Shown here piece by piece: positions 11,494 through 22,804 of a stretch of 64,000 nt of DNA. Location of the stretch: assembly GCA_011634665.1 (NCBI GenBank), contig WAEK01000009.1, positions 682,001 to 746,000 of the forward strand, read 5' to 3'. How positions within the stretch are numbered: the first letter of the stretch is position 1; each line of letters starts with the position of its first letter. Under the pieces are notes generated by a model. It ran no database searches. It was not told the origin of the DNA and was given only the letters and a program-made list of their open reading frames with translations. The translations under genes and the position numbers were made by a program. Source of the stretch: Mortierella sp. BCC40632. Its lineage: Eukaryota; Mortierellomycota; Mortierellomycetes; Mortierellales; Mortierellaceae.

Positions 11494-12417
11494 GGATATG
11501 GGACCTGCTCTGAATGCATCGCACACGACAAACCGCTCATTTATGTCTCACGGCCTCAGTTTATTGAGGAGCATGGCCTGATCAAGATGATGGTAAAGCA
11601 TGGCCTACCTGTCGAAATGACCTCGGAAGAGTTCGAGATGGGTCTCTGGCAAAGATCGATCCTTGTTGCAGACCGTCAGGCACAAGAGGAGCGCGCCAAC
11701 GGCTCCACCAAACGCCTAGCAAGTCTCGGGCCATCACAGGAAAGCTATCGTGTCAAATTAGAGGAGCCAACGACAGAGCACATTCGATCCATCAAAAACA
11801 TGCCCCTTTCGATCCGGACTAGCGCCTCGAGTTTGCTGCCGCCTGGGTCCTTGTCGGCCACCTTGGCAGAGTCGGTCAATAGAGGCGAATTGGCCCGCGG
11901 TGGACCGATATCTCCCATCGAAGAGCTCCATCAGCCCGAGCATCGATTTCAACGCTCGAGATCTCGGCGTTCAGGCTCCATTGCCTCGCTTACTACAATC
12001 CGATCCAAGGGGAGTCGAGCGACCCCGCTGACGGCAAGTGTAGATGGCCGAGACGGCCGTGAAAGCGAGCTCACATTAGAGGCGCGAAGACCACTTACAG
12101 CAGGAGTTGGGGGTTCACTTTCGCCGGGCCTGGCGACCACAATACTAATGGCACGACAGGGATCTTTTACTCAACCATGGGCAGGAGTCATGGATCAACA
12201 CTCGACCACATCCAGGGCAATGGACACAATGGACTTTAAGACGTTGCAAGAGGAGATTTCAAGCCATGGTGAACATCATGTGGAAGAGGAAGAGGACGCT
12301 GTTCTTTTCCAGAGACGGATACCAGACAATGGAGGCGAGGTGTGCGCGGATCTACTCGAAGAATTCATGGCACAATGGAATCGAATCAAGACCAGACCGA
12401 ATAGTTTATTATTTTAG
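9340..12417 (+). CDS. GT-B glycosyltransferase-like protein related to the N-terminal half of plant L-arabinokinase
   Basis: Six exons in phase: 9340-9388, 9542-9783, 10215-10357, 10562-10900, 11031-11382, 11494-12417 (682 aa). The start MKTFEGYTFCYYVSGHG joins FGHATRVNQIITELLKR, giving the YYVSGHGFGHATRV motif typical of the domain in front of plant arabinokinases. Further matches are VLADAPFLPCAAAHAFGIP, ITNFTFDEVY, DVPMVVRKSIHSREEV, LVSFGGQ, EGWIGVICG, YVPDLTNAADIVIGKLGYGT and SECIAHDKPLIYV. The GHMP kinase half of the plant enzyme is absent. After about residue 410 the chain becomes a Ser/Arg/Pro-rich, probably disordered tail. Sugar donor and acceptor are unknown. Introns 2 and 3 hold CT microsatellites and intron 5 a T run. 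Confidence 0.8.
9986..10038. repeat. (CT)n microsatellite in intron 2 of the glycosyltransferase gene
   Basis: Uninterrupted CT run of about 53 nt inside the 431-base intron between exons ending 9783 and starting 10215. It reads CT on the transcribed sense strand and lies well upstream of the acceptor. Confidence 0.95.
10446..10522. repeat. (CT)n microsatellite in intron 3 of the glycosyltransferase gene
   Basis: Uninterrupted CT run of about 77 nt in the intron between exons ending 10357 and starting 10562. It ends 40 nt before the acceptor CTCTAG, so it could act as, or expand from, the polypyrimidine tract. Confidence 0.95.
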
Positions 12418-13018
12418 ACGAGAAGGCAAGTGACGCCTCTCCTAGTCTCAAGGATGGAGGTTATACACTTTCCTCAGGAATAATCTCCAGAAGCCCTGCT
12501 CAGTCCTTACCCTCCCCCACTCTCCTAACAGACGAATATACAACGCCGTATTCTAGACGAGGCATCGAGATACCTTTTAGGCCGAAGGTTGCCATTAGTC
12601 TTCGAAACATACAACAATAAAATTACAATACGAATATGGATAGAGCATCACAGTCTTTCTTGTTTATCGATACATATACACATACGCTCTCTCTCTTTCC
12701 CTCTCCCTCTCTCTGTCTCTTTCACACATGCACTTTCTTTCTTTCTTTCTTTTTTCCCCAACACAATCACACACTCTCTCTTCCTCTCTCTCTTTCTAAA
12801 GATCATTTTGTCGATGGTCCCAGGGACCTGAACTGAAGAAGTGGCTCAACACGGATAGGCCAACAAACCCATGATCCAGCTAAACGATTGCTTTCCAAAA
12901 CGAGCCGGTCGTTTACCACAGCAAACCGAAGGCCACATCAGTGAATTGGTGGGCTTGACTCGTGACTTTCAAAGTAGTCAACAGGGTTTGCCAGGGTCTT
13001 TTGGTTTCCAGCTTGGAT
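12418..13018. other. Convergent intergenic region with pyrimidine-rich sequence
   Basis: Tail-to-tail spacer between the glycosyltransferase and PPR genes. It contains AATAAAA-like sequence near 12614-12622 (possible poly(A) signal for the plus gene) and CT/T-rich tracts at 12690-12800. No gene seen. Confidence 0.6.
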
Positions 13019-16000
13019 TCACTGGTTCCTTTCCACTGTGTCGGTTTCAGAAACTAGTTGATACCCCAATTGCTTCCGTTCCATGTGAGTTAAGATCCTT
13101 CGTTGACGAGTTTGGGCTTCAACATCCAGGACCAGCTTCTCTTCTTTGGTTTGCCATTCGTCTTCATCCTCCTTGATGTTGTCACCCTCTGAACTGGATG
13201 TACCCTTTTCGGACTTTGTTGTCGCGGCTTCTGTGACAATGGTGTCTGCTCGAACACGGTTTACATCGTCAAGAACCATGTTCCACAACACCTGAGCACG
13301 TTGATGATCCCCCGCCTCATGAAGACTGGCGACTAACGTGGCATAGGTCTTGAGATTTGGCTCGATCTGAAGTTGATTAGTCATAGTCCGGAAGAGTTGA
13401 GAGACTCGGTCGACTTCTTTGGACTTTCCAAACCCAGAGATCAAGGATGTGAGCGTGATCACGTCCGGCGCAGGCGAGGGCTGTGGGAGATCAGACTCGG
13501 TTAGAGTCGAGTCCCCAGTAGTCGAGGCAGGTAAAGTAACAGAGGTAGAGGAAGAGTAAGATGTTGAGGAGGATGAAGAGTGGGTGACACCTTCATCATC
13601 ATGGGTTATGTTGGTAGATTCCTGCTGCTGCTGCTGCTGCTGCTGACTGAATTGCTGGGACAGGAACGTTCGGAGAGATCGTCTTGGTTTTGTTATAGGG
13701 CTAGGGAATCCATCCAAGGTCCCATCTTGACCATGTGTAGCCTCAGTCCAAGGTGTAGAGAAGGCTTCAGCCTTGGACTCTGGATCCGATTTCAGTCCAT
13801 CCTTGACACCTTGCATACATTCAAAGACTTGCATCGCTGATTTGACATCGCCTCGACTGATATGGTAGAGAATATTGGTATTAAATGTAACCGTGTCAGA
13901 CAAAACCCCGTCCATTTCCATGTCATGGAAGCATTGTCCAATCGAGACAATATCCTTGGTCTTGACAGCATGCTGTAAAAGCGCATGCAGCATCGTATTG
14001 TAGGTGTAAATGTCACGATTGGAGCGGACATGGGGTTGTTCCGGTAAAGGCGTGGGGGAGGAGTATGGGCTTTGGAGGAATGAATCCTCATTCTCATTTG
14101 TATCTCGCTTCAACTCTGAGTCATACTCAGTTACATCCCGGCCATCCAGTGTGAGTTCCTGCCTAAATTTACCATGTGTATCCAACCCAACCTGCTGGCC
14201 CTGATCAGAGTCGATCCACTCGGGTATGGATGCATCGACTGGACCCCTGTTCAAATCATCAACCATCTCGTTATCTACCCATGGCTGCTGCTTCCGAGCG
14301 CTGGAGGCTCGACCTTTGGGCTTGGGTGGGGTTCCCGCCATCTTGTCATAAATAGTACGCATCGTGCTCAGATCGCCCTGTCGTTCATAGTATGCCAGAA
14401 GTGTATTGTTGGTCACAACATCGGGTGTCAGCTTTAGAGGGTTGTACTGCTTGAAGGCAGCGGTCCACCAGGGTGCTCCAGGGATGTTGCGCTCTGTCAT
14501 CTCCAAGTATAGTTTCGCAAGGACGTTGAGGGTTGCGATTGTAGGAGTCACTCCAAGTTGCTTCATAGACAAGACATATCCGTCGATCTCTTGGGGATCG
14601 GCCACCATCACCTCCTTTGACAATGTTGTGTGGTTCTCGGGAGTTGAATTAGATCGTGGTGCCTCGTGTCGTCCCTGGAACAGGTTTCTGCTCGATAAAG
14701 ACTCTGTTTGACTCTGACGATTCTTCCTGGGGTTCAATAGAGTCGTCTCCATTTGGCCCTGGCCCGCGGTCAGAAGGTCAAACCCAAAGTCCTTGGATGA
14801 GTATGTGTTAAGGATCATGGTATAAGTTGAGGCTCGATACTTTCTTCCCGCCTCTAATCCCTGGTTGAACACTGCTCTTGCAAGGTCATACAGCTCACAT
14901 TCATAGGCACCATAGACAAACGAATCCATCATTCGAGGAGTTATCTGAAGGAGGGGTCGGCTCGGGTTAAGGACGCATTCTTGGCTCTGGATAGGGGCTG
15001 TCCTAGAAAGTAAAGTATCCTGGTATCGTTTTTCGGATGCCAACAACATTTGACCGATTCCTTCTAACATGGAGACGTCTGATTCTGAGACTGCGATCCG
15101 CAACAAGCTCCCTAACGTTGATTTGGGGAAGTGCATTCCCTTCTCTACTGAGATAGAGAACAGCCCCAAGGCCCGTTGTGAAAAAAAACTTGACAGGAGA
15201 GCATCGATCATGGCTTTGGTGAGAATCTCTGAGCGGATCATTGTTGGACGGTTCTCCAAGGAGGTCCTGGTTGGCGAAAGTCTTGAATCTAATCCAGTAT
15301 TCCTCGGGTCTCGCCGATCGGCTATCATTAGAGCGTCGATCTGCTCTAAAAACTCATCATGACCTGTCCTCCAGTAGACCTCGGCCAAGGCGTATCCAAC
15401 GACCTGGTCCCAGTGCTTGGGAGCCTTGGGAGTATAGTTGAAATTGACCAAGTATTGGGCGATCACAGCCATTGATTCCCAGAACTGTTGTCGACTCGTC
15501 GAAAAGTCCTGGATCGTCTCTAGAAAGAATTTGATGTCCTCGGAAGTAAAATGTTGTGGGCGATCCCGGCAGTGGGATGCCACTTGGTCAACAATTGCAG
15601 AGAGTGTGCAGCTGACCCTTGCCGAGTCTGAGTGATCTGGGTTGTCGAGGGCAGCTTGGAGATGTTGCTGTTGAAGGCGATAGAGCTTAATGAGTTGGGG
15701 GTACTCGGGTATGGTGGATGAATTGGGACGACCCCGGGTCTGAAGTAGATGCTTGACAGGGAGAGAGACAACAGTCAAGTCAGATGTCCTCCATGCTGGA
15801 AGCTCATTGATCCTTCGTGTCCTCTTTCGAATCCTTTGCTCGAGATACCGGTCGATGGTCCGCCTGGCTGGTTGGGATTCATGTTTTGAGGAGAGCTTTT
15901 GCCCTGGTGAACTTCCTGTTGTAGTAGAGGATGGATCATGAGAAGAGTGGGTGCCGTCAGTGGAGACTGCAAGCGAGGGCGAGGCTGTGGAGCGGAGAGC

Positions 16001-16451
16001 TGAGGTGGAGAAGGATGTTGAGGCTGTCGGTGCTTTCTGGTGACCCCGTCCCCCTGGTGATGATCCTAAAGAGAAAAGACGCGGGTCTGTAAGGGGGAAA
16101 GAGAGCAGGTCAGCGTTCCTGTTTTTCAACACTAATAATGCATTGGGACGAAGAGCTTGATACTAGCCTAAAAAGCAGAGAACTCTCGTCATTGCTCGCT
16201 CAGGAAAGCGGACACGAAGGTTTGGTTCGTGTAGGGGAGTATCCCAAAGACATACTTTGGCGCTGAAGACGGGAGGAAGAGGAAGAGGTAAAGGAGGCGC
16301 TTGGAGGATGAGAGGTGAGGCGAAGACGAATGTGAGTAGAGGAACAGACAGAGTGCGGGGATGAGCAAGGGGATGGGATGGGGGTGGAGGGGACAGAAAC
16401 GAGAGGCCATCGCCCTGAGGATCGAGCCCTGATCCTGAGCGAAGATGCCAT
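13019..16451 (-). CDS. Pentatricopeptide repeat (PPR) protein, probably mitochondrial
   Basis: Two exons: 16451-16256 and 16086-13019 (1087 aa), joined in phase as CAA A|AC CCG. Exon 1 encodes a basic Ser/Arg-rich, acid-free leader (MASSLRIRARSSGRWPL and onward), typical of mitochondrial import. The body has helical-hairpin repeats of PPR type, for example STYTMILNTYSS (about 487), PDVVTNNTLLAYYERQGDLS (about 625), IYTYNTMLHALLQ (760), DTVTFNTNILYHISRGDVKS (800), DVITLTSLISGFGKSKEVDR (930) and LKTYATLVASLHEAGDHQRA (980). PPR proteins bind organellar RNA; the target is unknown. A Gln run (plus-strand CTG repeats near 13622) and Ser/Thr-rich linkers separate repeat blocks. It is divergent from the His-rich gene at 17229. 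Confidence 0.85.
13620..13644. repeat. (CTG/CAG)n triplet repeat coding for Gln in the PPR gene
   Basis: About eight tandem CTG triplets on the plus strand, read as CAG (Gln) on the coding strand of the PPR gene, within the stretch SQQFSQQQQQQQQ. It is in frame and could vary in length without breaking the gene. Confidence 0.9.
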
Positions 16452-17228
16452 GGCGAGTGGAGAGGAAGAGATGGGATGAGAGGAGAGAGAATGAGATTGT
16501 CGTTGGAAAGGCGATTATCTGATCTGATCAGAGCGAGAATAAGGAGAGGAGTGAGAGGACAGAGGAGACAGAGACAGAGACAGAGAGACAGAGTCTGCCT
16601 GCTCTGGGGTTCTTGCCACGGCTAAGCCCCAACCATTTTGGTCTGCTCTGCTGTTCTGACGCAAAAGGAAAAATCTCTCTCTCTCACCGCCACGCGGATG
16701 TGCGCCGTGCCCCCCCTCACCTACCCATCGTACGGGCATCAGCCAAGAGAGGAGAGGAGAGGGCCTTGGCCCATGACTGATGTCAAGAGAGAATGAGAAT
16801 AAAGGAAAGAGAAAAGGAAAAGAAAAGAGATCCTTTGAATCGAGGACAAGTTGAAGGGGAGGCAAAGGTAGTCTGTTTAACCAGTCCACTGAGAGCGATG
16901 GGTTGAGGAGGACAAGAGGAGAGGAAAGAGAGAGAGAGAGAGAGAAAAAAAAAAAAAAAGAAAAAGAAAGGACATCCTCATCTCCCGCAGGACAATGCCA
17001 AGAGTAGACAGAGGCTTGATCAATGAATCCAATAAAAAAAAAAAAAAAAAAAAAAGAGCAGAAGCTTGTCATCCCATCTCTTGATTCTCTTTGTGATTCC
17101 CACGCAGACCCTGTTCTTTCCTTATTGTCTCCTCTTTCTCTCTCTCTCTCTCTTTCAATCACCCATTCTCTGTCTCTCCTCTCCTCCCTTCACTCTCACT
17201 CACTCACTCACTCACACATCCTTTTCCA
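16452..17228. promoter_or_regulatory. Divergent promoter region of the PPR and His-rich genes
   Basis: 777 bases between two start codons on opposite strands. Next to the PPR start the plus strand is rich in AGAGACAGAG units (16550-16592), which reads as CT on the PPR sense strand. Next to the His-rich gene the plus strand is CT-rich (17124-17215), ending in tandem CACT units. A-runs occur at 16946-16959 and 17034-17055. No specific factor site is claimed. Confidence 0.5.
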
Positions 17229-18134
17229 ATGTCCGTCCCTCCATACGCGCCTGGGTACAACAAGCCAATCGCTCAACCCTTTGCTCCACCGCTGCCTTCA
17301 CAGAGTCCGACTCTTGTCCCTTCTCAGAGCTCCTACCAGGGCTCTAGCCCAACTCTAGTCGCCCCCCGGAACCAGCCATCATGCCCGCCGCCGGCCGTGC
17401 CTTACTGCCCGACATCAGGATACGACCAGGAGCGCCAAGCACTGCTTAACCACCAGCAGCACTACTACTATCAACAGCAGCACCATATCCCACGTCCCGA
17501 AACACACCACGACGGACACCACGACGGACACCACAACGGACACCACAACGGACATCACGACGGACACCACGATGGATACCACGGCGCACGTTACGATACG
17601 CACCACAACGCACACTACAACAACCATGGTCATGGCCATGGTCACCACCACTACCAGAGCGGCCATCCTCCGCCTCCTCACTACAATCACCACAACCATC
17701 ACGGCCATTACCCCCAGCATCAGCACTATGAAAGCTATCAATATCAGCATTCTAATCCGCACCCACAGGGCCACCATCCTCACCCGCACCAGACCCAGCC
17801 ACCCTGCCAGGATTTCCCCCAGCCCGAGTGCAACGAAGGTAATACTATAAACTGGTCTGGAAATAATGGCTATTGGACTCTTGGCTCACTTTCGTTCCAG
17901 ACTTGGGAAAAGCGTATCTGGCAAATGAGCATTGCTAACACATTTCGTCTTGATTGTGCGTCCCCTATTCTCCTTGTAGCGCCGGTACACGTCCACCATC
18001 CCCAGTCACATCAGTCAAGTGACGGAGGAGGAGCCTGTTGCTGCATCCTTATTATCATCTTTATCTTTTGGGCGCTGACTCCGGACTCGAACACGCTTGT
18101 CAACATGTTCTTTAACAAATCCGCGACATCCTAA
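17229..18134 (+). CDS. Histidine-rich repeat protein with Cys-rich hydrophobic C-terminus
   Basis: Two exons: 17229-17838 and 17980-18134 (254 aa); the 141-nt intron (GTAATA...TTGTAG) has no stop, so a retained form of 301 aa is also possible. The N-terminus is Pro/Ser-rich (MSVPPYAPGYNKPIAQPF) with PSCPPPAVPYCP. Next comes a Gln/Tyr run, then about seven tandem HHDGHHNG-type units and more His/Gly/Tyr/Pro/Gln-rich sequence, ending with PPCQDFPQPEC. Exon 2 ends with SSDGGGACCCILIIIFIFWA, a Cys cluster beside a short hydrophobic segment. This recalls Cys-rich tail-anchored (CYSTM-like) proteins that sit at membranes through acylation or insertion. The His repeats suggest metal or proton binding, which is inference. 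No enzyme domain was seen. Confidence 0.7.
   Translation: MSVPPYAPGYNKPIAQPFAPPLPSQSPTLVPSQSSYQGSSPTLVAPRNQPSCPPPAVPYCPTSGYDQERQALLNHQQHYYYQQQHHIPRPETHHDGHHDGHHNGHHNGHHDGHHDGYHGARYDTHHNAHYNNHGHGHGHHHYQSGHPPPPHYNHHNHHGHYPQHQHYESYQYQHSNPHPQGHHPHPHQTQPPCQDFPQPECNEGNTINWSGNNGYWTLGSLSFQTWEKRIWQMSIANTFRLDCASPILLVAPVHVHHPQSHQSSDGGGACCCILIIIFIFWALTPDSNTLVNMFFNKSATS
17505..17590. repeat. Minisatellite coding for His-Asp/Asn-Gly units
   Basis: About seven tandem 12-nt units of the form CACCACGACGGA (with AAC/GAT variants) in frame inside the His-rich gene. They encode HHDG, HHNG and YHG variants. Third-position variation shows the units are ageing and are not a sequencing collapse. Confidence 0.85.
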
Positions 18135-18564
18135 CGGCTCTGGATCCATTTTAGGTACACCTAAACGACCTCTGTCGCACGAAACTGATAAAGAGGAGGA
18201 AGAAGGAAAGAAAGAAAAAAAAAAAAAGAAAGTGGAGTGTAGATTCAGTCTCAATAAAGGAACGCCCAACTGGCACAGCAAGTTGACCCAAAAGGGCTAA
18301 AAGGAATACAGTCTCCTCTCCCCCCTCCCCTTTCCTTCCTCAACTTTTATTTATTTATTTATTTATTTTTACGTCTTTCTTTCGGGTATGTGAGAGGAGG
18401 AACCAATCTAGGGGCTGGTAAGAAAATATTTATCACATTTCTCAATGCTTGCTGTGACCAAAATGGAAGAAAAAAGAAAGCAGTTAAGCTAAGATCCATC
18501 TGGTCCTCTCTAAACATCTAAAATCAAAAGGGTGATTATGATTCTGAATCCCGTGAGAGGTGAT

Positions 18565-18566
<2 letters not shown>

Positions 18567-18602
<36 letters not shown>
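18567..18602. repeat. (TG)n microsatellite
   Basis: Uninterrupted TG run of about 36 nt in the intergenic region. It is the only long TG/CA run noticed in a window otherwise dominated by CT/GA. Confidence 0.95.
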
Positions 18603-18604
<2 letters not shown>

Positions 18605-19242
18605 GAGAATGATTGTTCTGTTTTCGAAGTCTCAAGAGCTTCATCACTATGCTGAATAGCATCGTTTTATTGAATGGTACCAAAACCAGGTACCAAGTAA
18701 GCGCGTCAATGCGCTGGTCCAAAGAAAATATGCTGTGCGCGTCTTCGCCCTAGATTTTTTAAAGCCACTCTTGACCAACTTTCTGTTCCGCCTGAAAAAA
18801 AAAAAAAATTAAACCTCAGGTGTCTGGTCTTGGATGCCATCTATCCTCCTTACATAGCTTTTTGCCATAGACTTTCAACCAATACTACGGCCAAGACAGT
18901 AGCTGTAGGATGTTCTCTGTTTGGTCAATAGAGTCGGAATAGACTTGCAGCAGATCGTTCTAAAACTCGGTAGGCACTACTTAGTGGCGAGTAAAGTCGT
19001 CGACTCGGGGCGTAGAGAAAGTGATGACAACCGACTACGATAAGAAGAGAGAGAGAGAAATGACACGACGGACAGAAAATTGTCATCATCGATCAGATTT
19101 CCTTATCCGAGATGTTAGGAGTGGGCTACCCAAGGGCCTTAGAAAGAGACTCTTCCTCTCTCTTATCCTACTCGACTGATTTTTTTTTTTTACTTCTATT
19201 GACCATTCACTCTATCCTGTACTTTTCTCTCCAACCACCGTC

Positions 19243-19283
<41 letters not shown>

Positions 19284-19419
19284 TTTTTTTTTTTTTTTTC
19301 TTTTTTTTTTCAAAGACCTTTCCTCAGGACGATACGCTCATTTTCATTGCAAAAGAAAGAAAAATGTAATATCCCTAGGTTGAACATTGCGGACGAAAAG
19401 GAGCAGCAACAGTTGAAAA

Positions 19420-19420
<1 letters not shown>

Positions 19421-19465
<45 letters not shown>
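19421..19465. repeat. Poly(A) run
   Basis: 45 consecutive A residues about 450 bases downstream of the kelch paralogue 2 stop. No retroelement body or target-site duplication was recognised beside it. Confidence 0.9.
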
Positions 19466-19468
<3 letters not shown>

Positions 19469-19919
19469 ATGACGATCATGGGGTGCTGGAAAATATACCG
19501 CTGTATTAGCGGACATCTTTGCTCTAGATAATTGATTTCTTTTTCTTTTTCTTTTTCTTTTTCTTTTATCTTTCTATTTTGTTTAAAATAATAATAATAA
19601 TAGTAATAATAGTAATAATCATAAACTGGATATGAAAACGGAATAGTGCAGTAGGTAACGAGCTCAGCGTGAGTGAAAAAGTGGGGGAGTGAAAAAAAAA
19701 AAAAGAGAGAGAGAGAGAGAGCAAGTGAGTGAACCAGATACTAGAGGGACGGCTAGTAGCAAGGGAAGGTCATTGTTGCAAGTATAAGAAATAATGGGGA
19801 GAGAGAGAGAGAAGTGGAGCAATCGAGCAAAAAACGTGAATCATAAAAGGCAACGAGTAAAAAAAAGCAAAAAGCAAAAGCAGGATGAACAGTACAACAA
19901 TAAAAAAAAAAAAAAAGTC

Positions 19920-22300
19920 TTAATTTGAAGACGGTTGAATAAATCCTGCAGGGGCTGGAGACTCTGGAATCTCCTGAGGCGCCCTCGCTCCGGGCGAGGG
20001 GCTGAATGTGCCTGCGTTCACAACTGTATAAGGCGAACCGCTTCCCATCCCCGGCGTTGGTGGTGGAACCCAGGTCTGTTGATGTGTAGGTATCGGGGAC
20101 ATGGAGGATGACTGTTGCTGGAATGGATCCTGATGTCTCAACGCCGGTGAGTTGGGATTCCGGTACTCAGCTGCGACTGCTGTTGCTGCTACGGCTACCG
20201 TCGCCCTCATAAATGGATTGCTCCCGTCCGCTGACAAAACGGCCGAGTCTGCGGCGGTACCCATCTTAGGGGAAGATCCGAATGCTCCCTCAAATGGACT
20301 ATTGGCTGGCATAGTATGCGATGGGACTGCTGGTGGTGGGTGGTAGTAGTCATCTGGAGACACGAATGGGTTAGCATTTCCAGCGGTCAAGGCCGAGGGT
20401 GCAGGTGAATTTGAATAGAGTTGATAACTGGCTGCAGGAGACTGGATCGTCGCATGTGAATATCCTGGAGTGACTCCGATATAGTGTGATGGTACGGGGG
20501 AAAGACTACTCATTGCTTGGAGGTTTGCTGTGCTTACAGAAGGAGAGAGGTATTGGTCATGACCATACTCCATAACTGTCGTTCCAGTTGTTGCCGTGTG
20601 TGTCGGCGAGCCATCGGGTCTGTACTGGACTCGAGTAGGATCCGCTGCATAAGGATTGTTGGGGTCAATTTGGGTAAGTGGGTAGTCATTGCCATATTTG
20701 TATCCAGTGAGTGGTTGCTGGGGCAGATGAGGACTCGAGTAAGTGTAATCATCTGCAGGGACCTTGATATTGTCGTCTTCTCTCCGAGCCATGGTCTCGG
20801 CTGCAATTACATCTGCCGTATAGGCCTCCGCCTCAAGTCTCCTCTTCCTGCGCCGGCGGATCAAATATAGGGCGACGAGCGCGCCTACGGCAATAACAGC
20901 GATCAGCGCTCCAATAATAGCACCAGTGTTGGACTTGCTCTCCTTTTCGGTAGCATCGTACTGGTCGGTCCATTTTTCCTGGTTAAGGCTGTAAACGATG
21001 GGCAAGTTGTTGAGAATCGTGCTCCTCGCACTTCCACCGGAGCCTCCCCAAGCGATGAGTTGGTATGAATGAAATCCACAGGCCATTCGGGTACGTGTTG
21101 TAGATGCAGCCTGTCCTGCCTTCCATTTGCCGCTCTTGACGTCCAGGATGTAGATCGAGTTGAAGTACGTTTCGCCGTCAACCGTTCCTCCGAACACAAC
21201 GATCTTGGATCCGTCATCGGCTGGATCGGATCGACCAAAGACACAGCAATAGTGACAAAAAAAGTCAGATTAAATTCGTAATTTGTGGAAAGGTGAAAGC
21301 GACCCTTTTTGACCTCCCCCGCCCTCTCCTCTTTCTCTGGCAAATCTTCACGCTGGGACTTACATTCTACCATGCAATGGTCTAGTCGTGGAGGTGGGAT
21401 ATCACCCGTTGTCGTCTAATCATATCCAACAGAACCAGAACGTGCGGTAATATGCATTCACTGTTAATGAGGGTTTCTATGTTTCAATTGTAAAGTGAAA
21501 GAAAGGGAGGGAGGGAGAAGGGAGCCAGATTGCCTTACCCAAGTCTTCCACGACTTGGAAGCCGGGTCGTACTCATTCAGGTCTGCACCACCTATGCCCT
21601 TGACAGTGCTCAGAGGGTTGTACACTCGAGTACCGCCAAAGGTGACAATCGTGTTCCTGACACTGGACCAGACCGCACCCATGTCTGTGATGCTGTCGCC
21701 GGCACTAGACGCCTGTTGGGAGACGAGACGCCTGGTCTTGGGGTCAAAAACGGTTAGGGCATTATAGCTGTAGGTGGTGTTGACGCCCTGGGTTAGGGTA
21801 GTATATCCGCCGAGAATATAAACTAAGCCCGTACTAGGATCTGTGACAGCAGAGTGGCCTTCAAGGTTGGAATAACTGGGCTTGACGGTTGTCAGATTGG
21901 TCCAAGAGGTTGCGCCAATGTCGTAAATACTGAAGATAGTTGGATTGGCCATTCCACCAACGGCGAAGATTGAGCCGCTGGGACCACCATTAGTAGCAGA
22001 GGAGATGGTGGTCAGGGCGAGATGTGAGGTTGCCTGACCATCTTTCAAGAAAGTAAAACTAGCTGCACTAGTAGACCATGACTTTGAGAGGTCGAGGCTG
22101 ACAAAGCGTGGGGATGGATCGGTGTCGTAACCGCCCTGGATGTATAGCTTATCGTCAAGCTGAGTGAAACCCATTCGGCGCATGCCCGAAGGAGTCTGTG
22201 CGTGGATCAAAGGCATGACGACGGCGAGGAGGACAAGGCTGAGGCGGAGAAGGGGACGCCCTTGGATACGCTGCGAAAGGTGGTTGCCTGTGCTCGACAT
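19920..22300 (-). CDS. Kelch-repeat single-pass membrane protein (paralogue 2)
   Basis: Three exons: 22300-21539, 21415-21364 (52 nt), 21220-19920; 704 aa. The N-terminal signal segment (LRLSLVLLAVVMPLIHAQ) is followed by kelch blades: KLYIQGGYD, SIFAVGGMAN, AVTDPSTGLVYILGGYTT, NTIVTFGGTRV, SKIVVFGGTVDG and QLIAWGGSGG (about residues 45-350). A transmembrane helix (GAIIGALIAVIAVGALVALY, about 375-398) precedes RRRRKRR and a long Pro/Ser/Tyr-rich cytosolic tail ending FIQPSSN. Intron positions, phases and even the 52-nt middle exon are the same as in the 6749-8584 gene, so the two are paralogues. The tail is much longer here. Outward-facing kelch domains suggest a surface receptor or adhesion role, which is inference. 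Long GA repeats lie upstream. Confidence 0.87.
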
Positions 22301-22712
22301 GGTGCCTTTTTGTTATGTTGGTAGATTAGGGACTAAGAGAGAGAAAGAGAGAGAGAGTGGGAGAGAAGAGAAGAGGGGAGGAAAGGGACTAGTGCGAATG
22401 CAAGTAGGCGTGGGTCGTTTCAAAGGCGCGGAAGAGTCGTGAATTCAAGGGACAAGGGTCAAGAGGACAGGGGGGAGGGGGGGCGACCTGATGATGTCAG
22501 GACAGGGTGGTTCCTTTGCGTCTCAGAACAAGGCTGGGTTAAGGGGGAGGGGGGGGAGGTGAAGAGGGGAGGAGGGGGAGGGGAGGAGAGGAGGGGTCAA
22601 GCGAACGAAAGACGTGATGGGATGAAGGAGGATGAAAAATATGCAAAAAAACATAATTTGTTGATGATTTGGAGGGAAGGAAAGAGAGAGAGAGAGAGAG
22701 ATAGATAGAGAT

Positions 22713-22804
<92 letters not shown>

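Larger units (their letters stand above)
18135..19919. other. Convergent intergenic region rich in simple repeats
   Basis: Tail-to-tail spacer of 1.8 kb between the His-rich gene and kelch paralogue 2. It holds TTTA repeats (18348-18368), a TG microsatellite (18567-18602), CT followed by T runs (19250-19311), a 45-nt A run (19421-19465) and CTTTTT repeats (19541-19566). No credible ORF was found. Confidence 0.65.

Noticed and set aside
16515..17162. 215-codon minus-strand ORF with Ser/Leu/Phe runs
   Set aside because: Built from simple repeats in the divergent promoter region; the PPR and His-rich genes explain the flanks.
17505..17590. CRISPR-like regular repeat array
   Set aside because: Short 12-nt units without spacers, in frame inside a eukaryotic gene; a coding minisatellite.
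19421..19465. Poly(A) tail of a retroposed element
   Set aside because: No element body, no target-site duplication; homopolymers of this size recur throughout the window.
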